Shown one piece after another: positions 33,202 through 43,400 of a stretch of 64,000 nucleotides of DNA. Positions within the stretch are counted from its first letter, which is position 1. Every line of letters starts with the position of its first letter. The notes under the pieces were generated by a model, which did no database searches, was not told the origin of the DNA, and saw nothing but the letters and a program-made list of their open reading frames with translations. Source of the DNA: Inonotus obliquus (taxonomy: Eukaryota; Basidiomycota; Agaricomycetes; Hymenochaetales; Hymenochaetaceae); NCBI GenBank assembly GCA_032164295.1, contig JAJHTX010000001.1, forward strand, positions 3,720,001-3,784,000, given 5' to 3'. The position numbers were made by a program, and so were the translations under genes.

Positions 33202-34674
33202 TGTCAGAAGAAATTGACTTATTTGGCATGCAGATCCAGAGACGCTACAACCCAATAAATTCCCACGATCATCAGACATGGAAAGACAGTTCGATCGAAC
33301 ATACTATATACGCACACGCTATTGTCCCTGGGGCTCAACATTACCAGGACAAATCAATACACCAATATGCCGGTTCTGTGAATGGGCACATGAGGAAGCA
33401 TGGATACTGCAGACATGGATACTCGAGGACGCAGTCAACCATATGCTTCGACATGAACCTTACTCAATTCGAACCAACCACCATTGGTCAACGGTTGCAG
33501 AAACAACTCAACCATTGTTCACACCTACACTAAATGCATACTTGCACAAAGTTACGGTTTGGTCAGGAAGGGGGTTACACTACATTGCGAATGCAGGTGT
33601 AATAGCATGGACAAGAAGATCGATACATTCCCAGCTATGCCGACGAGTGGCAATACAACTCGACTGGCCAATACATGCGGAAGCTACAAGAGAACATCAA
33701 GCACTACGCAATAATCTCTTTGGCAACATAGTGGCACGATGAAAATCGGAGCAGAATCAACTACCGGGGATAATAGCATTGGAAATCTCTCAACCGAGGG
33801 AACGGATTAACGGGGCGATCTTAACCTTTGTCATGGAAGGAATCAATGGCGATTAGGTGCAAGGAACGGAGATACGGATACCCGACGGATATCGCCGAGC
33901 GACGATCTGGCGGACTGGGTTACCTGCCATAGTACAGGCAGAACCATATAGACCCGCCGCTCCGGTGATTGATAATCGAGCTAATCCTATTGAGGGAGGA
34001 AGCCCGAGTCAACCGAGACAGCCGAATGGCCCAGCAGCACCTGCAGAGGATGAAGACATGGCAGACTGTTCGAGTTGCTGTGCATGACATCATAAGGAAC
34101 ATTCGAGAAGGACTGACGTAGCAGTGCGGAAGGCACGGAGCTCCGCACAGCCACAGGATTGGCCGGGGATGGCGTGATTGCTGTGCATTGACCAGGTATG
34201 AAGTCATATCGAAAGTCCTAGAAAGATTGCGGGGAAGATCGGAGGTGCATCGCCACCCGATTGGAGATTGCAGGGTATCGGACAAGATAGGGACTGTGCT
34301 CGGAAGAATCAGGAGGCTGTGCCCAAGGGAGCCCAGGTAACTCAATAGATAGAAGCTTTGGGTATAAATAGGCCAAGCGAGGGTGGCTATGTCCCTCAGC
34401 AAAATTCTTCTGTACTAGTGAATACAAAGAAGCCCCACAAAGCTTCTCTTCTTTGCTACCACTCTTATCCTCGGTACTAGTGTCCGGCCGGTCCCTTGAC
34501 CCCGACTAAGTACTATTGTTACTCTGCTCTACAAAGCACCGCCTCGCACTTCCCATCGCTTACCAAGACGGACTGCGAATATTGCTGGAGTGAGTGGACT
34601 TGTTCTGGTGCGTCGATCGTGTTGATCAGTCGATCAATGCCGGTCTGCTGATCCGATCCGCACTGGTCCTAACA
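33202..34674 (+). mobile_element. Solo LTR (1473 bp) inserted in the Plavaka gene
   Basis: Begins TGTCAG and ends CTAACA, the TG...CA form of LTR ends. It is flanked by a perfect 5-bp duplication, GTACC at 33197-33201 and 34675-34679. Deleting the element and one duplication joins LFVP to DLMHEFELE in frame, the sequence expected for Plavaka. TATAAATA at 34363-34370 suits an LTR promoter in the plus orientation. An open frame of 154 codons (33278-33742) lies inside; I recognise no domain in it. No internal gag or pol adjoins, so the element is a solo LTR left by recombination. It is unlike the gypsy LTR at 36889. Confidence 0.82.
34363..34370 (+). promoter_or_regulatory. TATA box of the solo LTR
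   Basis: TATAAATA, about 310 bases before the LTR end; the position fits a U3/R border. Confidence 0.5.
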
Positions 34675-35865
34675 GTACCGGACTTGATGCATGAATTCGA
34701 ATTGGAAGTCTGGAAGTCTATTTTTACTCACTTGATGAGGCTTCTTGCTGCCCTTGGAGGCGACTGGGCGGCTATGCTCAATGCCAGGTAAGTTATGTTG
34801 AATGATATTTTTTTGAGCACTCATTTTCCATTGGATCACAGGTACCATTTAGTAGCAACATTCGGCAGAGACACTATAAGGCGGTTCCTCAAGAATACTG
34901 CTGCCATGCAGAAGCTTACAGCTCGCGATTTTTAAGACATGTTGCAGGTATGTGTATTAGAGTACTATCAATTCGGATTTCAAAAGACCATTTATAGTGC
35001 ACTATCTCTGTTTTCAAATCCCTGTTTCCTGCTTTGCATAATGAGATAATTTTGAAACTTCTGTTCATACTGGCTACCTGGCATGCCCTTGCAAAGCTTC
35101 GTGTTCACACGGACACGATCATGGACCTTCTTGAAGAAGAGATGAAATCGTTAGGCAAGCAGATTCGTCGATTCAAAGGCACTACTTGTAAAGCGTACAT
35201 TACACGTGAATTACCGAAGGAAATTGCAGCACATGGTCAACGAGAGGCAGCAGAAGCTGCAAAGGGAAAATCGGTGACGACAAGCCAGAAAGCAAAAACA
35301 AAAATGTTCAATATCAACACAGCGAAAATGCACGCTCTTGGCCATTACTCAAGAACAATATGTTCCATAGGAACAACTGATTCATATAGCACACAGAATG
35401 TAAGTGTATGTTGCATATTCTATAGTTATTTGTTACTCACCATATTTCATAGGGCGAAATGCAGCACAAATGAGTCAAGCATTTGTATTCAATGACCAAC
35501 AAATGAGACACCACCAAGGCGGTATCAAAACGCGAAGCCGAGCAACGACATCTGAAAGACATACAGTTCAAGCTCGGAGATAGTCACGATGAGCTACCGA
35601 AAACAGCACCAGAGGCTCACTATCATATGGGGAAGTCCAAAAAGGACTACATTTATCTTTCTTCCTGGATTGACAATGATAAGGACAATCCGGCACTGAC
35701 AGTGAGTCGATTTTACCATAGTTTCTCTTTGGTCTTCACTGACCAAATATTCAGAACTTCGTAGATGATATTCGGTCACACATTCTCGCTCATCTTCTAT
35801 CTAGGAGCAAAAACGACACATTTACAGCTGACGAACTGGATGGTCTCCATATTAGAAGGGACCGA
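34675..35865 (+). pseudogene. Plavaka-type transposase, middle part, decayed
   Basis: Continues the gene: VPDLMHEFELEVWKSIFTHL, an intron at about 34789, then ATFGRDTIRRFLKN and ARDF followed by TAA at 34933-34935. After another intron come LATWHALAKLRVHTDT, RRFKGTTCKAY and a basic stretch. A later exon has KTAPEAHYHMG and, across an intron at 35701-35754, DNDKDNPALTNFVDDIRSH. It ends in ELDGLHIRRDR where element X is inserted (ACCGA at 35861-35865). The TAA is the main visible defect in this piece. Confidence 0.85.
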
Positions 35866-36888
35866 TAAAGAGTAATACCGGAGGCTACGATCGATATGGG
35901 CTTAATTCCGCGATTCTACCGCTTCTTCCAATTAACAATACTTCTGTGATTCTACCGCTTCTTACTTCTCTTCGGACCACGGTACTTCTGCCGTCCTATC
36001 TACGCCTGCGGTTCCAACAAAGTACGAGGCTTCTGCGATTCGACAAGGCTAAGAACGATTGAGAACTGGTCCTGCATACGTTTAGCCAGACTTCTGCGCC
36101 AATACCGAATCACCAATCCCTACGCCCGTCTTCCATCACAGTACCGAACCACCAGACTTCGATACCGATGATACCGATACTGTACCATCCACCCATCCTG
36201 ATACCGACGCTTAATAGTCCACGTCTAGTCGGTACTACGCCCTCGACAGCCCATACCAGAGGGAAAGGCTCACAAAGCTACGATCAGTCTGCCATACGTT
36301 GCTGCGAAGAGTTGGATCATGGTCGAAGCTCCCAGTCTGACGGTATGCCCTTCGGAACCGCCATGCATCGATACCGACGATACCGGTGTTGATACCGATG
36401 GTCCGCTCCTGTACCGGAGTTCGTAACGTGTGCTAGGTCGAGACCACGCCCTCGGAGATCTACGTCGAGAGGAAGGTTGGGAAATGAATCAAGTCCGCCG
36501 TACGCTGCTTCGATCTCGGAGGAGGCCATCGATCCGACTCGGAGGGGAGGCCAAGCAATGCCCAGTCGAGTCAGGCAATGCGTACCGATCGATATCGAGG
36601 GGCTCGAGCGATCTCATTGATGCTCAGGGACGATCCCAGGGTACTGATTGGTACCAAGCGGTAGAGTACCCCATTGTCAAGGTTGGGTTGTACCGACACG
36701 TCAACATCGGAGCACGCCATCCGATCGATCGGTAGACGCCCAGACTGACACCGCATGGATCATGATACCGGAACAAAGGTAAATCAGGATGACGTGCTTC
36801 TCCTACGACAGGGACATTGCCAGGAGCGCCCATGCGGTAGCTTGAGACACGTCCTTATTTTAGCGCTGGTCGACGTCGGTATCGCCGC
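35866..36888. mobile_element. Element X, left part (inserted in Plavaka, split by gypsy)
   Basis: Unclassified insertion. With its right part (51077-51803) it is bounded by a perfect 5-bp duplication ACCGA (35861-35865 and 51804-51808). Removing everything between rejoins the Plavaka frame exactly. Ends read TAAAGAG and CACATTC, so it is neither TG...CA nor an obvious terminal inverted repeat. The sequence is studded with GATACCG and its complement. It also has an internal approximate duplication: CTAGTCGGTACTACGCCCTCG near 36220 against CTAGGTCGAGACCACGCCCTCG near 36433. Open frames inside have no domain. Confidence 0.7.
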
Positions 36889-37633
36889 TGTCGTGCTGGG
36901 ATGGTATTGGCTGTTAAATAACCAAGTACACTCCCACTGAGTCAACCGGTCTAATTATCTAGGCGGGTAGTCTTCCCAGTTGTTCGTTGAAGCTATGGGC
37001 AACTTGTTGTAGTTGGAGGGTTGAGGGATTCGAGTTCAAGTAGAGATGTAGAGTGAGTGAGAGATGAGTCTTTATCCAATTCTCTTGAAAGTGAGTGATA
37101 GGTCACCGTGGGTGAGGAGCAATTAAATTGTCCACACCGAGGTAGGCAATGACAAGCTATGCAGAATAGATGTCAATGTCTAGAGGGACACACACACTCG
37201 AAGTCTCGAGTTATTAGATATCGACTTTGAGAGGGAGTTTATCACCAATGTCCAATTGGAACAGAGGCGATACAATACCTTTGACTAGTACCAAACTAGT
37301 CCTTGAGCAATGCAGTTACCCAGTCTTAAGCTGTGGTCAACTGTATGCGACGAAACCTTGACTTGACTTGCAAATGGTGTGACAAGAGGTCACAGAGTGA
37401 TGTGAGCTTGTCTTGTTCTGGGGGAGAACTCTGGTGAGTTATTCTATGGGGAGTTAATTCTATGCTCCTCTGGGGGGCTACATGCTGGTCCTTAAATACT
37501 AATTCCAAGACCAATTTACATAATCCACAGCATAAGCTAAAAATAGATCTGCATCAACCACATCATCAAAATTTGATATCTCCTTCCAAAGCTATGCATC
37601 AAATACTCCAAATCAAGTGATATGTATCAATGT

Positions 37634-37829
37634 ATCAATGAGTTATCTGATGAATGATGCGCATCAATGAATTAATTGATGAGTGATGTGCATCAATGCA
37701 TGATTTGATGAATGCTGTGCATCAATGAATTACTTGATAGATGCTGTGCATCAATGAGTTATTTGATGAATGATGCGCATCAATGAGTTACTTGATGAAT
37801 GATGTGCCATCAATGAATCAATTGATGAG
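37634..37829. repeat. 29-bp minisatellite inside the LTR
   Basis: Six to seven head-to-tail units of about 29 bases, each starting ATCAATGA and containing TTGATGAATGATG. Each unit contains complementary ATCAA/TTGAT words and could fold back. The same array is at 50058-50253 in the other LTR. Confidence 0.8.
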
Positions 37830-37853
37830 TCCAGAATATGGTTCAAGGTGATG

Positions 37854-38011
37854 ACCTGATCGATGATCTAATCGATGACTTGATGAATGACCTAATGGAT
37901 GATATAATCGATTACTTGATGGATGAGATAATTGATGACCTAATGAATGATATAATCGATTACTTGATGGATGATATAATCGATGACCTGATGGATGATA
38001 TAATCGATTAC
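37854..38011. repeat. 12-bp-based satellite inside the LTR
   Basis: Repeats of GATGATATAATC and GATTACTTGATG. Because the unit is a multiple of three it stays open and encodes runs of Asp, Ile and Leu, which gives a false open frame. Copy in the other LTR at 50278-50435. Confidence 0.8.
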
Positions 38012-38652
38012 CAAGTTTGGGCTTATTTGGTTTTTAGTATCTGGACTGTGGTCTTTGGTTTTTCCAGAGCAATGTATCGGATGGCTTCTCAGATAAGACC
38101 AAATGAATGGTGCAACCGGTGGTTCTTGAACCTTCATTTCTGCTTCTAGAGCGTGACCATATAAAGAATGGTTTGTTTATCTATCGCCGCTCGAGTTCCT
38201 TTTCTGCAATTCTTTGTTCTAATGCCACCTTCACGACTTCGTGCACGACTTCACCATCTGCTCTGCCACGCTTCTGAACTTCTCAGGCTGACTTTTGTGT
38301 ATCGTCGTGCTTCCTCTAACCCGATTCAGTGAGTTACTTTCTCGACACTTTGCGATCTTTATGCTTAATAGCACGAAGAGTATTTGTGGAGACGACTATC
38401 ATGATCGAGGAGGAGTGGGTCGAGTGGGTACCGGTGCTTGTTACTAGACGAGTTGTGCTCAACGCTTGATAGTAAGCTTGGCACTTTCCATCGGCTTTCG
38501 ATTTGCTAACTTGTGTGCAGAATTACGAGTTACTGCGACGTCCGATATTTCTTGTTTATCCTTTCTGATGTCCTACTATGTTCTTGCTTCCGATAGTGTA
38601 AAGCGTGCCAATATTACGATTGTTTATGTCCAGGCAATATCCTGGCCTGACA

Positions 38653-39591
38653 TCTGCCCAACACTTGAAATATCAACTGTCCCCAGTTGCAAACTTCCTA
38701 AAACAAATCCTCCTAAAGAGCTGATATCCGATTATTCTGAAAGAATATTGATATATTAGCTCGCTGCTTCTTCTGTGCCTTGTTCTTCTTATATAAGCGA
38801 TCTTCTCAAATGTTTGTGCCTTCGAGTGAGTTCACTGTTGACTCCTTTCTTCGCCGCTCACTATGTCCTTTATACTCCCTTCCTTCTTCGCTGCGCCTAA
38901 TCTTTTCGACTGGCATCGAACTGGGCTTCCTACTTCTCAATTTGTTCTATCGACCTCTGATAATGATATTCTCTCTGCAATCTATGTTGCCGAAGTTGAT
39001 CCGGGTGGGCGCCCTTTCCAATATGTCCGTACCTGTAGCTTTGAGTCAATGATGTACTACTGGATCTTCGACTGTCCACCTCCTTCTCTCACCGACCTGT
39101 TTTACTTCTTCTGTCTTCGAGTCAATCTTTTTTCTCCCTTCTGTCAATGTGCATGTCTTGAAACGTGTGGGTTTGGCACTCATGCCGAAAATTGTCCGGT
39201 TCGCATCGTCCAGGTTCAGCTCATTGTGAGTAGTCAAATTGCGTTGATCTTACTTGCTCTTTCTTCTAATTCTTTGCTTATAAAACCGTGCCCGCTGCAT
39301 GCATATACATGGCTGTAGCCTTGGTTTCCACGCCCGTCTAGGTTATCCACGCACTTCTTCTACTCAACCGGTCACCAAAGGAGAGTCTGAGGTTTTGTTC
39401 AAGCTCCTTCGATGGGAGAATGATCCTTCTGCTCGCACTTTCATGTTATCGAACCTTTCCGAGACCCGTTATTTACTGGCTTCCTATTTCACTCCTGAGA
39501 CACTTCCTTCTTTCGAGTATTTGTCCATGCTCGATGCAACTAACACTCCCGTTACTGCATATGCCATTGATCCTTCTTCAACTTTCTTGAT
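38653..39591 (+). other. Gypsy 3' internal region with antisense open frames
   Basis: The stretch between the end of pol and the 3' LTR. On the opposite strand from gag-pol lie two long open frames, 38863-39318 (151 codons) and 39299-39685 (128 codons, overlapping the end of pol). The first has LFDWHRTGLPTSQFVLST and a Cys-rich end; the second contains KGESEVLFKLLRWENDPSA and ends in a Ser run. A GTGAGT follows codon 121 of the first and GGCTGTAG precedes the second, but joining these two sites does not keep the second frame. Function unknown. Confidence 0.4.
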
Positions 39592-42500
39592 TCAATCGAC
39601 TTCTTCCTCTGCATCATCATCATCATCATCATCATCACTTCCTTCAAATGACTCCGCTTCTTCCTCATCTACAGTGCGCAACTGATTCTGTTCCTTCTTC
39701 TTCTTTTCTTCTTTGCGCAATTCTGAACTATCCTCCTTCCATTCCATTAGCAGTTTCTGTAATGCCTCCTTATCTCGTGCGATATATGGGACAAGTCTGA
39801 ATGCTGCTACCTTATTCCGTCGCACTCCTCCATTTACTTCTCGAAGGTCATATGCTCCTCCCTGAGTATGGCGAATTACGACCAATGGTCCTAAGTATCG
39901 AGGTTTGGTCTTTCAATTCATTTCCTTTTCGACTTGTGTGTTTCTCATTAGTACAAAATCTCCTGGCTCGAATTGATGAGTACTGAGTCTTTTGGCAAAT
40001 CGTTGCTCAAAATGCTCTTTTGACTTGAACCGCATTTCTGTTAATGTCTTAGCTGCTTGTTCCAAGTCTTCCTCTCTCTTCTCCAGCTGTTGAATTCGCA
40101 GAGCCAAAAGGTCTTCTGTCGACATATTGTCTGTGAATCCTTGTACTAGAAATGTAGCTTCAAATAAATCGAGAGGTAGTACTGGTTCAACACCATGAAG
40201 TAGAAAGAATGGACTGAATCCAGTCGAGCGAGTTATTGTGATCTTGTCTGCGAAGAAGGCAGTATGTACTTTGTTAGGCCATGATACGATCTGACCTTCA
40301 CATACCTTGACAATCGATTCTCGGATTATAGCATGACTTCTTTCGACTACTCCATTGGCTTTTGAGTTGTATGCTGAGATTTTTACTTGAGGGATTCCAT
40401 ATCGATTCATCAACTTGGTAAATGCTCCCTTCACCTCAGGTCCATTGTCTGTTACTACCCTTCCAACTGCTCCATACCGGCATAAGATATCTTCCCAAAA
40501 GAACTTAGCTAAGGCTGCTGCATTTGATTTTTTCAATGCACGACCCTCGCTAGCTCGAGTTAGGTCATCTCTTGCTGCTACAATATACCTGAATCCTTTT
40601 GCTACAGGCATGTTCATTACGTCGACATGTATCTTCACAAAGATTGTTGCCGGGGTTGACATAATGAGAGGAATTTCCACCTTCTTAGTGCTTCGAACTT
40701 GGCATTCATTACACGATTGTACATGATGTTTCACATGTGATCTCATGAATGGCCAATAGAATCTCCGTCTGAGAAGTTCATAGGTAGCGAATTCTCCTCT
40801 ATGTCCAAGTTCTTCATGTGCCTTTACCATGATCTCAAATCTTTCCTCTAGATCAAAGATAACTTTGAGAGGATTATCTCTTCCTTTCTTGTACATAGTC
40901 TTGTCTTGTGTGTAGAAATGCGATGCTTTCTTCAAGAATCTCTTCCTATCCTCTACTCGAGTGAATTCTGGTATTTTGAGAGTAACCAAAAATCGGAATA
41001 TCTCTAAAAGATTTTTATCTTGATCCTTTGCGGAGATAGTAAATGACGAATGTTCTTCTTCATTGGTAGAACCGAATGGTACACCAGTAACCATTAATGC
41101 GATCTCGTCCAGGAATTCATCGTCAAATTCTTCAAAATCTTCCTCTAATGGTATTCTTCGAGAAAGACCATCTGGCCCTTTAAACCGAGTCGCTGATACA
41201 TGTATCAGTTTAAAGTCGAATAATAATATTCCTTGGATCCATCGATTTATAGTCGCATTAGGTTGTAAGTCCGGCTCATTGAGCATTCCTTTAATATACT
41301 TTGCATCCACTTCAACTTGAAGATTCTTAACTCCAAATATGTAAAGACGATAATGGCGTAGAGCTCTGAAGAGTCCATAAAGCTCTAGTTTGGGTTGCGA
41401 ATATCTCGATTCCCGTTCATTCATTGGTAGAGATCCATATCGCGCTGGTCTTCTCCTTCCACTTTCATCTTCTTGAGATAGAATAAACCCTACTGCGATA
41501 ATGCTTGAGTCCACAGATAATACCACGGGTAGTTCTGAGTTATAGTCGATTGGATGTAATGCTGGAGCTGAGGTTATTAGCTTCTTCATAGCATTGAAGG
41601 CTTGTTGTCTTCGCTCATCCCATACGAACTCCATTGTGCTTCTTGTAAGCTCAGTTAGTGGCCTTGCTATTGCTGAATAATTCTGGATCCATATGCGAAC
41701 AGTGCCGCATAGACCTAGAAATCCACGGACTTCTTTGACAGTTGTCAATGGTGGCCATGTTAGAATCTTCTGTACTTTGCTGTCATCAGGTAACCGTCCT
41801 TCTGGAGTACATTTTTGTCCTACGATGGTTACTTCAGGCCTTGCTACCTGAGTCTTCTTGGGCGAGAATGTAGCTCCTGCATGTCCTACTCGATGCATTA
41901 TTCTATGCACATCATTTGCATGTTCCCAAATAAATCGGCGAATTCCAGAGTTTTCAGCTAATGTCTCCGGGTTTCCATCTTCCTTAAGGTACATGCTGGT
42001 AGGTCCTTTGATAGGTAAATCGTCGATAAAGATATTGGCAATATCGGGGATCTCTTGTTGAAGAATAAATACCATACATTTCTGAAATTCTGCAGGCGAG
42101 TTTGTGAATCCCATTGGCATGGATGTGATTCGCAATAGGCCCAATGGTGTATAAAACGAAGTTAGATCGCGACTTTCAGGTGCTAATTTTCGAGCATCAA
42201 ATCCCCAAAATAGATCGAAAACCGTATAACATGATCGTCCTGCAAAAGGTTCCACGAAGTCATCCAACACTGGTGGTAAACCTGCATCTCGAATTGTTAC
42301 TGCATTTAGGACTTGAAGGTCATGCACAATTCTGAGCTTTCCATTCTTCTTGGCTACACTGAACCATCGAGATCGATATGATGCCTGGCTTGGTTCATAT
42401 ACTCCTGCCTTGATCTTCTCTTTCAACATTCGAATAATTTCATCCTTAGCGGCAGGTGGGATTGGAATATTCTTGTGCTCCCATGGGATATGTGGGATTA

Positions 42501-43392
42501 CAGGAATAATGTATGGTGAGAAGTAGTCTTCTCGGAACGTTCCTCGATGTGTTTCTTCAAAGGCTAGAGTCCGTTCATTGATCTTGAATATATGTGTGAA
42601 TAATTTTTCTTCCTCAGGCCATAAGAATCCATCATCGTTGATGTGCAATTCTTTTAGCCTTTCCAATGTCAACCTTTCCGAAGGTTCAAATTCTGGTGGG
42701 TGCATTGGAAGATTAGGTAACGTGAGTAGTGGATCTTCTGGAAACTGTCGAGTGACCCGTGCATCTTCAGGAAATATTCCTGGAATTGGTTTGACTTTCC
42801 TATCCACTCGCTTGTATGCTGTAAAACTTTCTTTCATCATCCCTTTCCTTTCTTCGAGTTCTCCTATCCTTGCCATAAATACTTTGCCTTGCCGATGCTC
42901 ATTTCCTTGAAAGTTATTTTCTCTGAACTCCTTCTCCCGATTTACGAAAGTTAAATCGTGAGACTCGACTCGGGTCCAAAGATCCTGAAATAATAAAAAA
43001 TGTCTGAAAGTCCTAAGAGAGATTGATCCTATCCTAATTCCAGACTTGAAAAACATCAGAAAAATAAATAAAATAATTTTTCCTAATTTATCTGAGAGTG
43101 AGAACCATAATACGAAAGTCAGAATGTCCAATACTTCAAAACAACTAATTTTGTACCATTTATTTAAGTGGGGGTTGATTGGTGATGAAAAGAAATTATG
43201 AATAAAGTGGGGGTTGATCAATAAATAAATAGAAACATTGAGTGAGAGGTGATTGCGCATTTGAAAATTATGAGTCAGAAATAAATGGCAAATTTCCAAA
43301 TTTAGACATAGTAGGTGGGTAGAGGCTGAGTCGAAAGGCCAATTCCCAAATTGAAATAAATGGAGAAATGAGCATTGAAAATGAGTGAGCAC
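39592..43392 (-). CDS. pol: Gypsy Pol: reverse transcriptase, RNase H, integrase (in-frame TGA)
   Basis: One frame of 1267 codons interrupted by a single TGA at 39913-39915. The first 130 or so codons look non-coding. Reverse transcriptase landmarks: KAGVYEPSQASYRSRWFSV, KLRIVHDLQ, PMGFTNSPAEFQ and catalytic FIDD near 42018-42029, a variant of the usual YxDD. RNase H follows with LSVDSS and LYGLFRALRHYRLY. Integrase has the HHCC zinc region (ELGHRG to CNECQ) and the DDE residues in HVDVM, VTDNGPE and GVVERSH. After the TGA the frame resumes with KPRYLGPLVV and ends in a run of Asp encoded by an ATC/GAT triplet repeat (39612-39637) and Glu residues. Readthrough or a C-to-T nonsense change are both possible. 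Confidence 0.88.
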
Positions 43393-43400
43393 CGGCGCAA

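Larger units (their letters stand above)
36889..38652 (-). repeat. 3' LTR of the gypsy element (1764 bp)
   Basis: Offset 12424 from the other LTR. Long for an LTR, because it contains two minisatellites (37634-37829 and 37854-38011). The single difference seen is G at 38464 against A at 50888. Confidence 0.92.

Noticed and set aside
36168..36940. Several short frames in element X
   Set aside because: They arise from GATACCG-rich sequence, overlap on both strands and show no domain.
37634..37829. Regular short repeats that could suggest a CRISPR array
   Set aside because: Units of 29 bases are directly adjacent with no unique spacers, lie inside an LTR, and the genome is eukaryotic.
37838..38149. 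Plus-strand frame of 103 codons rich in Asp, Ile and Leu, also at 50262-50573
   Set aside because: It is the translation of a 12-bp satellite inside the LTR, identical in both LTRs, and has no other support.
39226..39318. Intron joining the two antisense frames of the gypsy 3' region by GTGAGT and CTGTAG
   Set aside because: Joining these sites puts the second part out of frame and meets a stop soon after.
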